Under the pieces are notes generated by a model. That model did no database searches. It saw only the letters and a program-made list of their open reading frames with translations, and was not told where the DNA came from. From assembly GCA_041661365.1 (NCBI GenBank), contig JBAZUN010000142.1, positions 1 to 12,687 on the forward strand: a stretch of DNA of 12,687 nt, in the 5' to 3' direction. Each line of letters starts with the position of its first letter. The first letter of the stretch is position 1. The position numbers and the translations under genes were made by a program. Positions 6,901 to 12,687 of this stretch are shown piece by piece. Source of the DNA: CAITNQ01 sp041661365 (lineage in GTDB: Bacteria; Latescibacterota; UBA2968; UBA8231).

Positions 6901-7324
6901 GATCCCGGTCTCGGCCTACATCCCCGACGAGTACGTCGCCGACGGCGACCAGAAGATGGAGTTCTATCAGCGGCTGGCCGACGCCCGGCGGGTGATCGAT
7001 CTCCTCGCCATCCGCGAGGAGCTGGAGGACCGGTTCGGCCGGCTTCCTTTCCCGGCCCGGGCCTTGATGCATCTGATGGAGATCCGCGTCATGGCGCGCC
7101 AGCTCGGGCTGGAGCGGGTGCAGCTCGAGCGGAGCCGCCTGCGGCTGACCTTCGGGGCCGAGCGCACGCCGTCGCCGGTCGAGATCCAGCGGCTGGTCGA
7201 GCGCGCCTCCAACCAGTTGGAGTTCGCCGTCGGCGAGCAGCTCTCGCTGGAGGTGCAGTTGGCCGGCCGCGACGAGATCGAGCGGCTGGAGCAGGCCCGT
7301 GACGCCCTGCAGGAAATGGTCTGA
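3917..7324 (+). CDS. mfd: Transcription-repair coupling factor Mfd
   Basis: Mfd is a DNA translocase that displaces RNA polymerase stalled at lesions and recruits UvrA. The 1135-residue protein is near the usual 1150. In order: UvrB-like N-terminal domains (about 1-350), a CarD-like RNA polymerase-interaction domain beginning GDFVVHVDHGIGRY at 475, a helicase core with Walker A GDVGYGKT (623-630) and Walker B-type DEEQ (724-727), then TATPIPRTL and the motif VI region GRVGR. A TRG-like region (MRDMEIRGAGNLVGAQQHGF) follows, then the C-terminal TRCF domain (about 995-1095). ATG 3917 is chosen because the family N-terminus starts there; an upstream in-frame start at 3800 would overlap the small membrane-protein gene almost entirely. 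No Shine-Dalgarno is evident, and the 2-nt junction suggests coupling to the gene before it. The gene appears intact. The stop is 3 nt before the PpiC lipoprotein ATG. Confidence 0.98.
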   Translation: MDPAHALDEIARRAAQTTSFREVTARLRHGERRILVHGLPSTLAALLAAHVFRDLSRPVLVVAANEDRAEEWRDDLQAFLGEDAVRYFPAWDIDPYDRRSPDPEITGLRLEAAARVGGGTPAVVVAPAGALLAPLIPPYALELGTLTLEVRARRDPAEVTAHLVDCGFERVAAIDGVGQFSARGGILDVYPFGVENPYRLEFFDDEVESIRLFDAGTQRSLARVDRATILPAREVLLASLFHEEYRQRLAQVEPGHLPALAGVRDQLELGGSLEGVESYLALLYGSGDGLFEYLPDPVVFCDDRAEIDAEVEQVLARPRREYERHRDRGTHLPPELLLRDEAWLHRVLDARVSLEPAPLGSLDGAIRFGATAPPPVEGELRLLRQQLLHLQAQDYTVHLRCETQGQCARLQEIVGEWSDQVEFGLGSLHQGFVYPEARLALFNDHEIFTRQKRHYRYRRFKTATPLSSFSALQRGDFVVHVDHGIGRYLGIKRLRLGGREHDCLTVAYQGEDRLFVPVEQLDRLRKYSSAEGDVPLLSRLGGTAWEKLKERTREEIFKMAGELVQLYAERKALPGFQFSADTPMQRQVEAAFPFQETPDQLRTVEEVKQDMELPHPMDRLVCGDVGYGKTEVAVRAALKAVADHRQVAVLVPTTILAQQHYHTFCERLASAPVRIEVLSRFRTAREQQQTVRELRTGKVDIVIGTHRLLSKDVVFRDLGLVVVDEEQRFGVRHKEKLKQLKRQVDVLTLTATPIPRTLHMSLMGARDMSVINTPPQDRLPIHTEILAFDEARIMEAIHREVERGGQVYVVHNRVQSINRLAQYLQELLPQIRVAVAHGQMAPRQLEQIMLDFLERKYDCLVCTMIIESGIDIPSVNTVLVNRADTLGLSQLYQIRGRVGRSNERAYAYLLVPKGKKLTKKSRMRLRAIEEFADLGSGVSIAMRDMEIRGAGNLVGAQQHGFITAVGFDLYCRLLEEAMRDLRGEQVAEGPEPELRIPVSAYIPDEYVADGDQKMEFYQRLADARRVIDLLAIREELEDRFGRLPFPARALMHLMEIRVMARQLGLERVQLERSRLRLTFGAERTPSPVEIQRLVERASNQLEFAVGEQLSLEVQLAGRDEIERLEQARDALQEMV

Positions 7325-7327
7325 GCC

Positions 7328-8167
7328 ATGATGGCCCCGCGACCCGCGCTGACCGCGACCCTGCTGGCCCTGCTGGCCGCCGGCTGCGGCGACGAGCCCG
7401 CGCCGAAGGGGGTGGTGGCCCGTGTCGGCGACGCCGTGCTGACCGAGGCGGAGCTGCTGGCCCGGCTCCCCGACGGGGCGGCCGCCGAACCGGGCTCAAC
7501 GGTGCGCGCCCAGCTCGTCGAGCACTGGGTGGAGCTCGAGCTGCTCTACCGGGAGGCCGTGCGCCGCAAGCTCGACGAGCGGCCCGCGGTCCAGGAGCGG
7601 CTGGGGCAGACGCGGCGGGACCTGCTGGTCGCGGCCCTGCTCGACGACGAGGTGGCCGAGCAGCGTCCCGAGTTGGAAGAAACGGCGATCCAGCGATATT
7701 ACGAGAGCCACACCGCCGAGTTCGAACGGCTTCTACCAGAGGTTCAAGCCCGCCACATCCTCTTCGCCAGCCAGCGGGAGGCGGCGGCCAAGTACCAGGC
7801 CCTGCAGCGCGGCGAGTCGTTCGAGCGACTGGCCCGGGAGCACTCCCTCGATCCGGACAGCCGCCTCGACGGCGGTGAGCTGGGGTACTTCACCCGGGAG
7901 CAGGAGCCCGAGCTGTGGAGCGCCTGCGTCGGCCTGCCGCTGCACCAGGTCTCCGGCCCGATCCGCACCGAGTCCGGGTACCACCTGATCGAGGTGCTCG
8001 ACCGGCAGGAAGCCGGAACCCGCCGGCCGCTGGGGCAGATCCGCGGTCAGGTCGTCGAGGCCGTGGTCCGGCAGTGGTACCGGGACCGGGTGGCCGGTCT
8101 GGTCGGCCGGCTCAAGCAGGCGGATACCTGGAGCGTCTCCGAAGCGGAGCGTTCCCGCACCCCGTAA
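7328..8167 (+). CDS. PpiC-type peptidyl-prolyl isomerase lipoprotein
   Basis: The 279-residue protein starts with a lipoprotein signal whose lipobox LAAGC gives Cys20 as the lipidation site, so it should be membrane-anchored facing the periplasm. A SurA_N/trigger-factor-like helical region follows (about 28-135). Then comes one parvulin (rotamase) domain, about 138-228, with ARHILF (141-146), GGELGYF (182-188) and GYHLIEV (217-223). A C-terminal helix (232-266) probably packs on the N-terminal module. The layout resembles PrsA/PpiC foldases that isomerise X-Pro bonds in exported proteins. ATG 7328 is followed by a second ATG at 7331; either is possible. It sits 3 nt after mfd and 43 nt before surA, so two foldases are adjacent. 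A role in outer-membrane protein assembly is inferred from that pairing. Confidence 0.9.
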   Translation: MMAPRPALTATLLALLAAGCGDEPAPKGVVARVGDAVLTEAELLARLPDGAAAEPGSTVRAQLVEHWVELELLYREAVRRKLDERPAVQERLGQTRRDLLVAALLDDEVAEQRPELEETAIQRYYESHTAEFERLLPEVQARHILFASQREAAAKYQALQRGESFERLAREHSLDPDSRLDGGELGYFTREQEPELWSACVGLPLHQVSGPIRTESGYHLIEVLDRQEAGTRRPLGQIRGQVVEAVVRQWYRDRVAGLVGRLKQADTWSVSEAERSRTP

Positions 8168-8169
8168 CC

Positions 8170-8200
8170 GGCCGTCCCGCGCCCGTCGCGGGCATCGGCC
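8170..8200 (+). promoter_or_regulatory. mRNA hairpin before surA
   Basis: GGCCG (8170-8174) pairs with CGGCC (8196-8200), and CCCGCG (8176-8181) pairs with CGCGGG (8187-8192) around the loop CCCGT. A small asymmetric internal loop separates the two stems. No T-run follows, so it is not a standard terminator. It fills most of the ppiC-surA spacer and ends 10 nt before the surA ATG. Confidence 0.55.
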
Positions 8201-8210
8201 ATCGAGGCTT

Positions 8211-9539
8211 ATGATCCCCCTTCTTCTTCTGGCGCTGCTGGTCCCGGTCGGCCTGTCGGCCGCGGCCCCGATCTCCCGGCCCGAGCTGATCGACCGCATC
8301 GTGGCGGTGATCGACGACAACGTCATCCTCTGGTCGGAGCTGAACTACCGGCTGCGGATGGAGCTGGAGGAGCGCGGCTCGACCGCCTATCTCGACCCGA
8401 CGGCACTGACCGAGCTGCGGCGTCAGGTGCTCGATCAGATGGTCGACGAGCAGGTGCTGGTGCTCAAGGCCCAGAAGGACAGCGTCGAGGTCGACCCGAG
8501 CGAGGTGGAGGAGCTGCTCAACGAGCAGTTCCGCATGCTGCGGAGCAGCATGCCCGAGGCCGAGTTCCAGCAGATGCTCGAGCGGATCCACATCAGCGAG
8601 CGGCAGCTCAAGGCCCGGTACCGCCGCGACATCCGGCACCGGCTCCTCTACCGCCAGATGCGCAGCCAGGTGGCGTTCAAGATGCACATCACCCGCCGCG
8701 ACTTGGACGCCTTCCGGGTAGCCTGGAGCGACAGCCTGCCGCCGCAGGTCTCGATCAGCCACGTCAATCTGCGGCTGCGGCCGAGTCCGGAGGTGCTCGC
8801 GGCCAAGCGGGAGCGGATCCTCGAGCTGCAGGCGCGGCTGCGAGCCGGCGAGACGTTCGCCGACGTGGCCAAGCGGTATTCGGAGGACCAGGGAAGCGCT
8901 TCCCTGGGCGGCGACCTGGGCTGCTTCGAGTCGGGGCAGCTCGTGCCCGAGTTCGAGGAGGCCGCCTTCAAGCTGCAGCCGGACGAGATCAGCGAGCCGG
9001 TCCTCACCAAGTACGGCTACCACCTCATCAAGCTGCGGGAGAAGCGCGAGGACGGGCTCTGCGCCAGCCACATCCTGGTGATGGCCCAGCCCACCGAGGA
9101 GGACCGGCGACGGGTGCTGACCGAGCTGCGGGAGCTGCGACGACGGGCGCTGGCCGGCGAGGATTTCGCCGAGCTGGCCCGCCAGCACTCGCAGAATCTG
9201 CAGACCGGGGTGCGCGGCGGGCTGTGGGACGTCTTCCCCCGCGACCGCGTGCCGGTCTTCCTGCAGCCCCATCTGCGCGGTCTGCGGCTCGGCCAGATCA
9301 GCGAGCCGTTCTTCCTTGACGACGGCGGCCACATCATCAAGGTGAACGACGACCAGGCCACCCTGGAGTCCCTGATCCGGGAGCAGCGCACGGCGCAGAC
9401 CATGGACCAGATGATCGAGGACTACAAGCACCAGATCCACCTCGAGAAGCGGCTCGATGACGACTTCCTCCGTCCCCCCGGATATGATACGTCTGGACGT
9501 CTTCCTGAAGAGCGTGGGCCTGTTCAGGCAGCGCAGTGA
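8211..9539 (+). CDS. surA: SurA-like periplasmic chaperone with two parvulin domains
   Basis: The 442-residue protein has a short signal peptide (MIPLLLLALLVPVGLSAAA). A SurA N-terminal module follows, opening with the typical IDRIVAVIDDNVILWSEL (27-44) and running to about 165. Two tandem rotamase domains come next. The first is about 180-276 (ISHVNLRL, GGDLGCF, GYHLIKL). The second is about 284-378 (ASHILV, GGLWDVF, GGHIIKV), where the usual Tyr of GYHIIKV is Gly373. SurA escorts unfolded outer-membrane proteins across the periplasm. The length is close to the family norm of about 430. A weak GAGG lies 3 nt before the ATG, and a hairpin lies just upstream. The C-terminal tail (about 415-442) is disordered-looking and overlaps the next gene by 56 nt. 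The presence of SurA supports an outer membrane. Confidence 0.93.
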   Translation: MIPLLLLALLVPVGLSAAAPISRPELIDRIVAVIDDNVILWSELNYRLRMELEERGSTAYLDPTALTELRRQVLDQMVDEQVLVLKAQKDSVEVDPSEVEELLNEQFRMLRSSMPEAEFQQMLERIHISERQLKARYRRDIRHRLLYRQMRSQVAFKMHITRRDLDAFRVAWSDSLPPQVSISHVNLRLRPSPEVLAAKRERILELQARLRAGETFADVAKRYSEDQGSASLGGDLGCFESGQLVPEFEEAAFKLQPDEISEPVLTKYGYHLIKLREKREDGLCASHILVMAQPTEEDRRRVLTELRELRRRALAGEDFAELARQHSQNLQTGVRGGLWDVFPRDRVPVFLQPHLRGLRLGQISEPFFLDDGGHIIKVNDDQATLESLIREQRTAQTMDQMIEDYKHQIHLEKRLDDDFLRPPGYDTSGRLPEERGPVQAAQ

Positions 9540-9768
9540 GGCCCGCCGGGCCTGCGACCTGGGACGGGTCCTGGTCGACGGCCGGCCGGCCAAGGCCTCC
9601 CGCCCGGTGAAGGTCGGCGAGGTGATCCGCCTTGAGGACGGTTCCCGCTGTCTGGAGGCCGAGGTGCTGAGCCTCCCCGAGCGTCCCCCCAGCCGGTCCG
9701 AGCGCGAGCGGTACTGCCGGGTACTCAGCCAGCAGCCGCGCCAGCCCGACGACGAGCTGACCTTCTGA
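9484..9768 (+). CDS. S4-domain RNA-binding protein, HslR (Hsp15)-like
   Basis: From ATG 9484 the product has 94 residues. IRLDVFLKSVGLFRQRSEAR (2-21) and GRVLVDGRPAKASRPVKVGE (27-46) form the S4 RNA-binding fold, with the closest resemblance to HslR/Hsp15. In E. coli that protein rescues 50S subunits stalled with nascent peptidyl-tRNA. A basic, polar tail follows (about 68-94). ATG 9484 is chosen over 9457 because it begins precisely at the conserved S4 N-terminus; the longer form would add nine residues with no similarity. The start lies inside the surA reading frame, with a 56-nt overlap and no clear Shine-Dalgarno, so translation may depend on ribosomes finishing surA. The stop is 2 nt before the next ATG. 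Confidence 0.85.
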   Translation: MIRLDVFLKSVGLFRQRSEARRACDLGRVLVDGRPAKASRPVKVGEVIRLEDGSRCLEAEVLSLPERPPSRSERERYCRVLSQQPRQPDDELTF

Positions 9769-9770
9769 CC

Positions 9771-10535
9771 ATGGAGTCCGCGGGGTCGCCTCCCTACGAG
9801 CGGCTTGCCGCCATCTACGACCACGTCATGCGGCACGTGGACTACCGCTCCTGGGCTGGGTACCTGCGCGACCTCCTGGCGCGGTACGGTCCGTCGCCGG
9901 CCTCGGTGATCGAGCTGGCCTGCGGCACCGGGAGCGTCGGTCTCGAGGCGGTGCGGCTGAAGGTGCCGGTCGTCCTCGCGGTCGACCTGTGCGAGGCCAT
10001 GCTCCAGGTGGCAAGGGAAAAGGCGCTCCGGGCCGGGATCGCGCTGGACTTTCGGCGCGCCGACCTGCGCGACCTGAGTCCCGTCGCTCCCCCGTCGCCG
10101 TTCGCGGCGGGGTTCTGCGTCTACGACAGCTTCAACTACCTGCTGACCCCGGACGACCTGCGGACGGCGCTGGACCAGGTGCACGGTATACTCTCGCCGG
10201 GCGGTTTGTTTATCTTTGACGTGTGCACCGAGCGCAACTCGCTGCGTTACTTCAGCGACTTCGAAGACCGCGAAGAGGGGCCCGGCTTCAGCTACGAGCG
10301 CCACAGCTTCTACGATGCACGGGAGCGGCTGCAGATGAACCGCTTCCGCATCCGTTTCGAGGGCGAAGCGGCGCCGGCCGAGGAGCTTCACGCCCAGCGC
10401 ATCTATCCGCTCGCCGAGGTCCGGGCGGTTGTCGCCGAGTCCCCGTTCGAGCTTGTGGCGGCCCACGATGGGTTCACCTTCCGCAAGGGCTCGGACCAGT
10501 CGGACCGGGTCCACTTCGTGATCCGCTCCCGGTGA
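9771..10535 (+). CDS. Class I SAM-dependent methyltransferase
   Basis: The 254-residue protein has the Rossmann methyltransferase signature. YERLAAIYDHVM (9-20) is the common N-terminal helix. Motif I is VIELACGTGSVGLE (46-59), with Asp72 of VDLCEAML as the acidic ribose-binding residue, then RRADLRDL (96-103) and the motif YDSFNYLLT (118-126). LSPGGLFIFDV follows near residues 141-151. The C-terminal half holds beta strands of a substrate-side domain. The overall pattern resembles the YqeM/CheR-like small-molecule methyltransferases, but the substrate cannot be read from the sequence. ATG 9771 follows the S4 stop by 2 nt, so it is in the same operon. There is a 23-nt gap to the DHH gene, which has its own strong Shine-Dalgarno. 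Confidence 0.88.
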   Translation: MESAGSPPYERLAAIYDHVMRHVDYRSWAGYLRDLLARYGPSPASVIELACGTGSVGLEAVRLKVPVVLAVDLCEAMLQVAREKALRAGIALDFRRADLRDLSPVAPPSPFAAGFCVYDSFNYLLTPDDLRTALDQVHGILSPGGLFIFDVCTERNSLRYFSDFEDREEGPGFSYERHSFYDARERLQMNRFRIRFEGEAAPAEELHAQRIYPLAEVRAVVAESPFELVAAHDGFTFRKGSDQSDRVHFVIRSR

Positions 10536-10558
10536 GCGCCGGCGACCAAGGAGCGAGG

Positions 10559-11536
10559 ATGATCGCGTCCCTGCAGCCCCACCTGGAGACCGCCGCCCAC
10601 TTCCTCGGCGAGGGGGACGACTTCCTGCTCACCTCCCACGTGGGGTGCGACGGGGACGGCATCGGCGGTTGTCTGGCGCTGGCGCGGGTGCTAACCCGGA
10701 TGGGGAAGCGGATTTCGGTGGTGCTTCCCGACGAGCCCGACCCGCACTACGGGTTCCTCGCGGGGTTCGCGGCGATCCGCGCCGTCGAGCAGGTCCCCGC
10801 GTCGCCGGCTGGCCGGTTGGTGGTTTTCGACGCTCCGGACCTGGGGCGCATCGGCGCGGTGGCCGACCGGATCGGCCCGGAGACGAGGGTCCTGAACCTC
10901 GACCATCACCCCGACAACCAGCGGTTCGGCGCGGTCAACCTGGTGTCGGACGAGGTCAGTTCGACCTGCGAGATGGTTTATCACCTGCTGGTGGCCATGA
11001 ACCAGGAGATCGACGCCGAGGTCGCCACCGCGCTCTACGCCGGGATCCTCTTCGACACCGGCGGTTTCCGGTTCTCGTTGACCACCCCGACCACCTTCGA
11101 GGTGGCCGCCGCGCTGGTGCGGCGGGGGGTGCACCTCGACCGGGTGGCGGACCGCGTCTTCGGCCAGAAGACCCTGGCAGAGCTGCAGCAGCTCGGACGG
11201 GCCATCGATACCCTGGGGCTGCACTTCGGGGGACGGGTCGCGGTGATGCACCTGACCCACGCCGACATGGCTGCCGGCGATCCCGAGGAGGTCGTCAACT
11301 ACGGGCTGCTGGTAGAAGGGGTGGAGGTGTCGGCGCTCATCCGCGAGCCCGAGCCGGGGCATCAGCGGGTGAGCCTGCGCTCGCGGGAGCGTCTCGACGT
11401 CAGCAAGATCGCCGCGCGGTTCGGTGGCGGCGGGCACTACCGGGCCTCGGGGTACCGGTTCGCCGGAACCCGGGAGGCCGCGGAGGAGCAGTTGCTGGCC
11501 GCCCTCGGGCAGCAACTGTCAGAAGGATTCGGATAG
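10559..11536 (+). CDS. DHH/DHHA1 phosphoesterase, NrnA-like
   Basis: The 325-residue protein matches the bifunctional oligoribonuclease/pAp phosphatase (NrnA) layout in length and motifs. The metal-binding series is present: SHVGCDGDGIGG (26-37, Asp31 and Asp33), VFDAPD with Asp91, LDHHPD (Asp115-His116-His117) and ILFDTGGF with Asp166. The DHHA1 half ends in the substrate-binding GGGGHYRASGY (289-299). Such enzymes degrade short RNA oligonucleotides and 3'-phosphoadenosine 5'-phosphate in the cytoplasm. ATG 10559 has a perfect AAGGAG 5 nt upstream and fits the family N-terminus; longer in-frame starts would run through the methyltransferase gene. One deviation is Cys30 where Pro is usual (SHxxPDGD). 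NrnA is most likely; a c-di-AMP or pApA-specific relative cannot be excluded. Confidence 0.92.
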   Translation: MIASLQPHLETAAHFLGEGDDFLLTSHVGCDGDGIGGCLALARVLTRMGKRISVVLPDEPDPHYGFLAGFAAIRAVEQVPASPAGRLVVFDAPDLGRIGAVADRIGPETRVLNLDHHPDNQRFGAVNLVSDEVSSTCEMVYHLLVAMNQEIDAEVATALYAGILFDTGGFRFSLTTPTTFEVAAALVRRGVHLDRVADRVFGQKTLAELQQLGRAIDTLGLHFGGRVAVMHLTHADMAAGDPEEVVNYGLLVEGVEVSALIREPEPGHQRVSLRSRERLDVSKIAARFGGGGHYRASGYRFAGTREAAEEQLLAALGQQLSEGFG

Positions 11537-11591
11537 AGAGCCGCGCGACGGATCGGGGGCCCAGTCGTTCGCGGCCGTACACGAAGGGGAG

Positions 11592-12509
11592 ATGCGGGTG
11601 CACCTGGTAACCTTGAAGGATTGGTCGAGCGAGGACGTCCTCGACGCGGTCGATCGCGGCCTGGAGGTGAAGCGCCATCCCGGGAAGGTCGCGCGGGCCA
11701 TGGAAGGCCGCAGCCTGGGAATGCTCTTCCAGAAGACCAGCACGAGGACGCGCTGCGCCGGCGAGGTCGGCATGACCCAGTTGGGTGGGCACGCCGTGTA
11801 CATGGACTGGCGCAACACCAATTTCGGTCTGGCCGACCTGGGCGACGAGATCCGGGTGCTGTCCCGCTACGTCGACCAGATCGTGGTGCGTCTCCTGCAC
11901 CACGAGGATGTGGTCCGCGCCGCGGCTGCGGCCGAGGTGCCGTTGATGAACGGGTGCTGCAACCGCTACCACCCGATGCAGGCCCTGGCCGACCTGATGA
12001 CCATTCAGGAGAGCCTGGGGCGGCTGGAGGGGATCCGGCTCACCTACGTCGGGGTGCTCAACAACGTCTGCAACTCGCTGGTCGCCGCCGGCCTGAAGGT
12101 GGGGATGCACGTCACCGCGGTGGTCCCCGAGGTGAACCCCGCCGCCGACGATCCCGAGCTCTACGCGACCGCGGCCAGGGCCGGTCTGTTCGCCCGCGGC
12201 GAGAACCTGCGGGAGGCGCTGGCCGTCTCGGACGTGGTCTATACCGACACCTGGATCGACATGGAATACTTCGCCGATCCGGCGTACGAGGAGGAGAAGG
12301 AACGGCGGATCCGGCTCTTCCGGCCGTATCAGCTCAACGCCGAGCTGCTCGCGGGCCTGGATCTCCGCGTGATGCACTGCCTGCCGGCCCACCGCGGGTA
12401 CGAGATCGACGGGAGCCTGCTGGACGACCCCCGCTCGGTCATCTTCGACCAGGCGGAGAACCGCCTGCACGGTCAGAAGGCCCTCATCCTCAAGCTGGCC
12501 GGCCAATGA
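11592..12509 (+). CDS. Ornithine carbamoyltransferase-like enzyme, substrate uncertain
   Basis: The 305-residue product is an aspartate/ornithine carbamoyltransferase family member. It has the carbamoyl-phosphate loop FQKTSTRTR (46-54), LGGHAV (64-69), RVLSRYVD (88-95), LNNVCNS (156-162), HCLPAHRGYE (262-271) and FDQAENRLHGQKAL (285-298). HCLP is the ornithine-type signature. However, HPCQ is HPMQ (127-130) and the ornithine side-chain motif SMG is replaced by Asp223-Met224-Glu225 (TDTWIDMEYF, 218-227). The usual GDGNN reads GVLNN. The fold and carbamoyl-phosphate site look intact, but the second substrate may not be ornithine. It lacks the SLRTR loop of acetylornithine carbamoyltransferase. 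ATG 11592 matches the family N-terminus; AAGGGG is only 2 nt away, which is too close for ideal initiation. No other arginine genes lie nearby. It is 55 nt after the DHH gene. Confidence 0.85.
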   Translation: MRVHLVTLKDWSSEDVLDAVDRGLEVKRHPGKVARAMEGRSLGMLFQKTSTRTRCAGEVGMTQLGGHAVYMDWRNTNFGLADLGDEIRVLSRYVDQIVVRLLHHEDVVRAAAAAEVPLMNGCCNRYHPMQALADLMTIQESLGRLEGIRLTYVGVLNNVCNSLVAAGLKVGMHVTAVVPEVNPAADDPELYATAARAGLFARGENLREALAVSDVVYTDTWIDMEYFADPAYEEEKERRIRLFRPYQLNAELLAGLDLRVMHCLPAHRGYEIDGSLLDDPRSVIFDQAENRLHGQKALILKLAGQ

Positions 12510-12539
12510 GCGGCGGCGGAGGCGCCTGACCTGGCATCG

Positions 12540-12687
12540 ATGAGCCGTATCTCCGTTCTGTTGCTGGCCGGTGCCCTGCTGGCGGGAGCCGCTGCTGTCC
12601 GCGGGGCCGAAGCCGACGAGGAGCCGGTGCCGGCGGTCACCGCCCCGTACCGGATCACCCGCGTGCACCTGCTTCCCGGGCTGCAGG
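12540..12687 (+). CDS. Secreted or periplasmic protein, N-terminal fragment (runs off window)
   Basis: From ATG 12540 the frame stays open for 49 codons to the window end. The first 23 or so residues form a signal peptide: a short basic start (MSR), a hydrophobic core VLLLAGALLAGAAA and a small-residue cleavage site near RGAEA/DEE. Cleavage would leave an acidic, Pro-rich start to the mature protein, followed by TAPYRITRVHLLPGLQ. No family can be assigned from so little. It lies 30 nt after the carbamoyltransferase stop. The GGAGG at 12518-12522 is about 17 nt from the ATG, longer than ideal, so the start is provisional. Confidence 0.6.
   Translation, partial: MSRISVLLLAGALLAGAAAVRGAEADEEPVPAVTAPYRITRVHLLPGLQ

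Noticed and set aside
8112..10514. 800-codon open frame on the minus strand
   Set aside because: It lies opposite surA, the S4 gene and the methyltransferase, all with clear family motifs. Its composition is the low-complexity Leu/Val/Asp/His pattern expected from antisense of GC-rich codons.
10223..10558. Upstream extension of the DHH gene frame
   Set aside because: It runs through the methyltransferase gene. ATG 10559 has a perfect Shine-Dalgarno and the family N-terminus.
12506..12529. Seven-codon frame overlapping the carbamoyltransferase stop (ATGA)
   Set aside because: It encodes only a Gly-rich heptapeptide with no supporting signal. It might aid re-initiation for the next gene but is not annotated as a CDS.

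Overview
This 12.7 kb window is GC-rich, densely coded bacterial chromosome. It carries mostly housekeeping genes in short operons. Lipoprotein signal peptides, a SurA-type periplasmic chaperone and a DUF5683-like membrane protein indicate a cell with an outer membrane. The DUF5683-like gene and TAG(A/T)TT-type -10 boxes would fit an FCB-like lineage, but the phylum cannot be fixed from the sequence alone. No phage, CRISPR, toxin-antitoxin or transposase gene was seen.

Layout. (1) 1-625, minus strand: the N-terminal part of a PurF-like class II glutamine amidotransferase, cut by the window edge and divergent from the rest. (2) 824-3423, plus strand: yajC (TTG start), then a roughly 170-nt near-palindromic element, then fmt, a DUF5683-like membrane protein and a cohesin-like lipoprotein. 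(3) 3431-3588: a compact tRNA-Ala(GGC) unit with its own promoter and a strong intrinsic terminator. (4) 3612-9768: a tight cluster of a two-helix membrane protein, mfd, a PpiC-type lipoprotein, SurA and an S4 RNA-binding protein. (5) 9771-12687: a SAM methyltransferase, a DHH/DHHA1 phosphoesterase of NrnA type, an ornithine carbamoyltransferase-like enzyme with non-canonical substrate motifs, and the start of a secreted protein that runs off the window.

The genes span protein export and outer-membrane assembly (YajC, PpiC lipoprotein, SurA), translation initiation (Fmt, tRNA-Ala), transcription-coupled repair (Mfd), RNA binding and nucleotide turnover (S4 protein, NrnA-like) and metabolism (PurF-like, carbamoyltransferase). 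Several junctions are 2-4 nt or overlapping (fmt/DUF5683, DUF5683/lipoprotein, small protein/mfd/ppiC, surA/S4/methyltransferase), which suggests co-transcription.

The items most worth a second look are the palindromic, possibly MITE-like element whose right end supplies the fmt Shine-Dalgarno sequence, and the carbamoyltransferase with HPMQ and DME in place of HPCQ and SMG. Also notable are the unassigned DUF5683/lipoprotein pair and an mRNA hairpin just before surA. I do not see a convincing new multi-gene system here.
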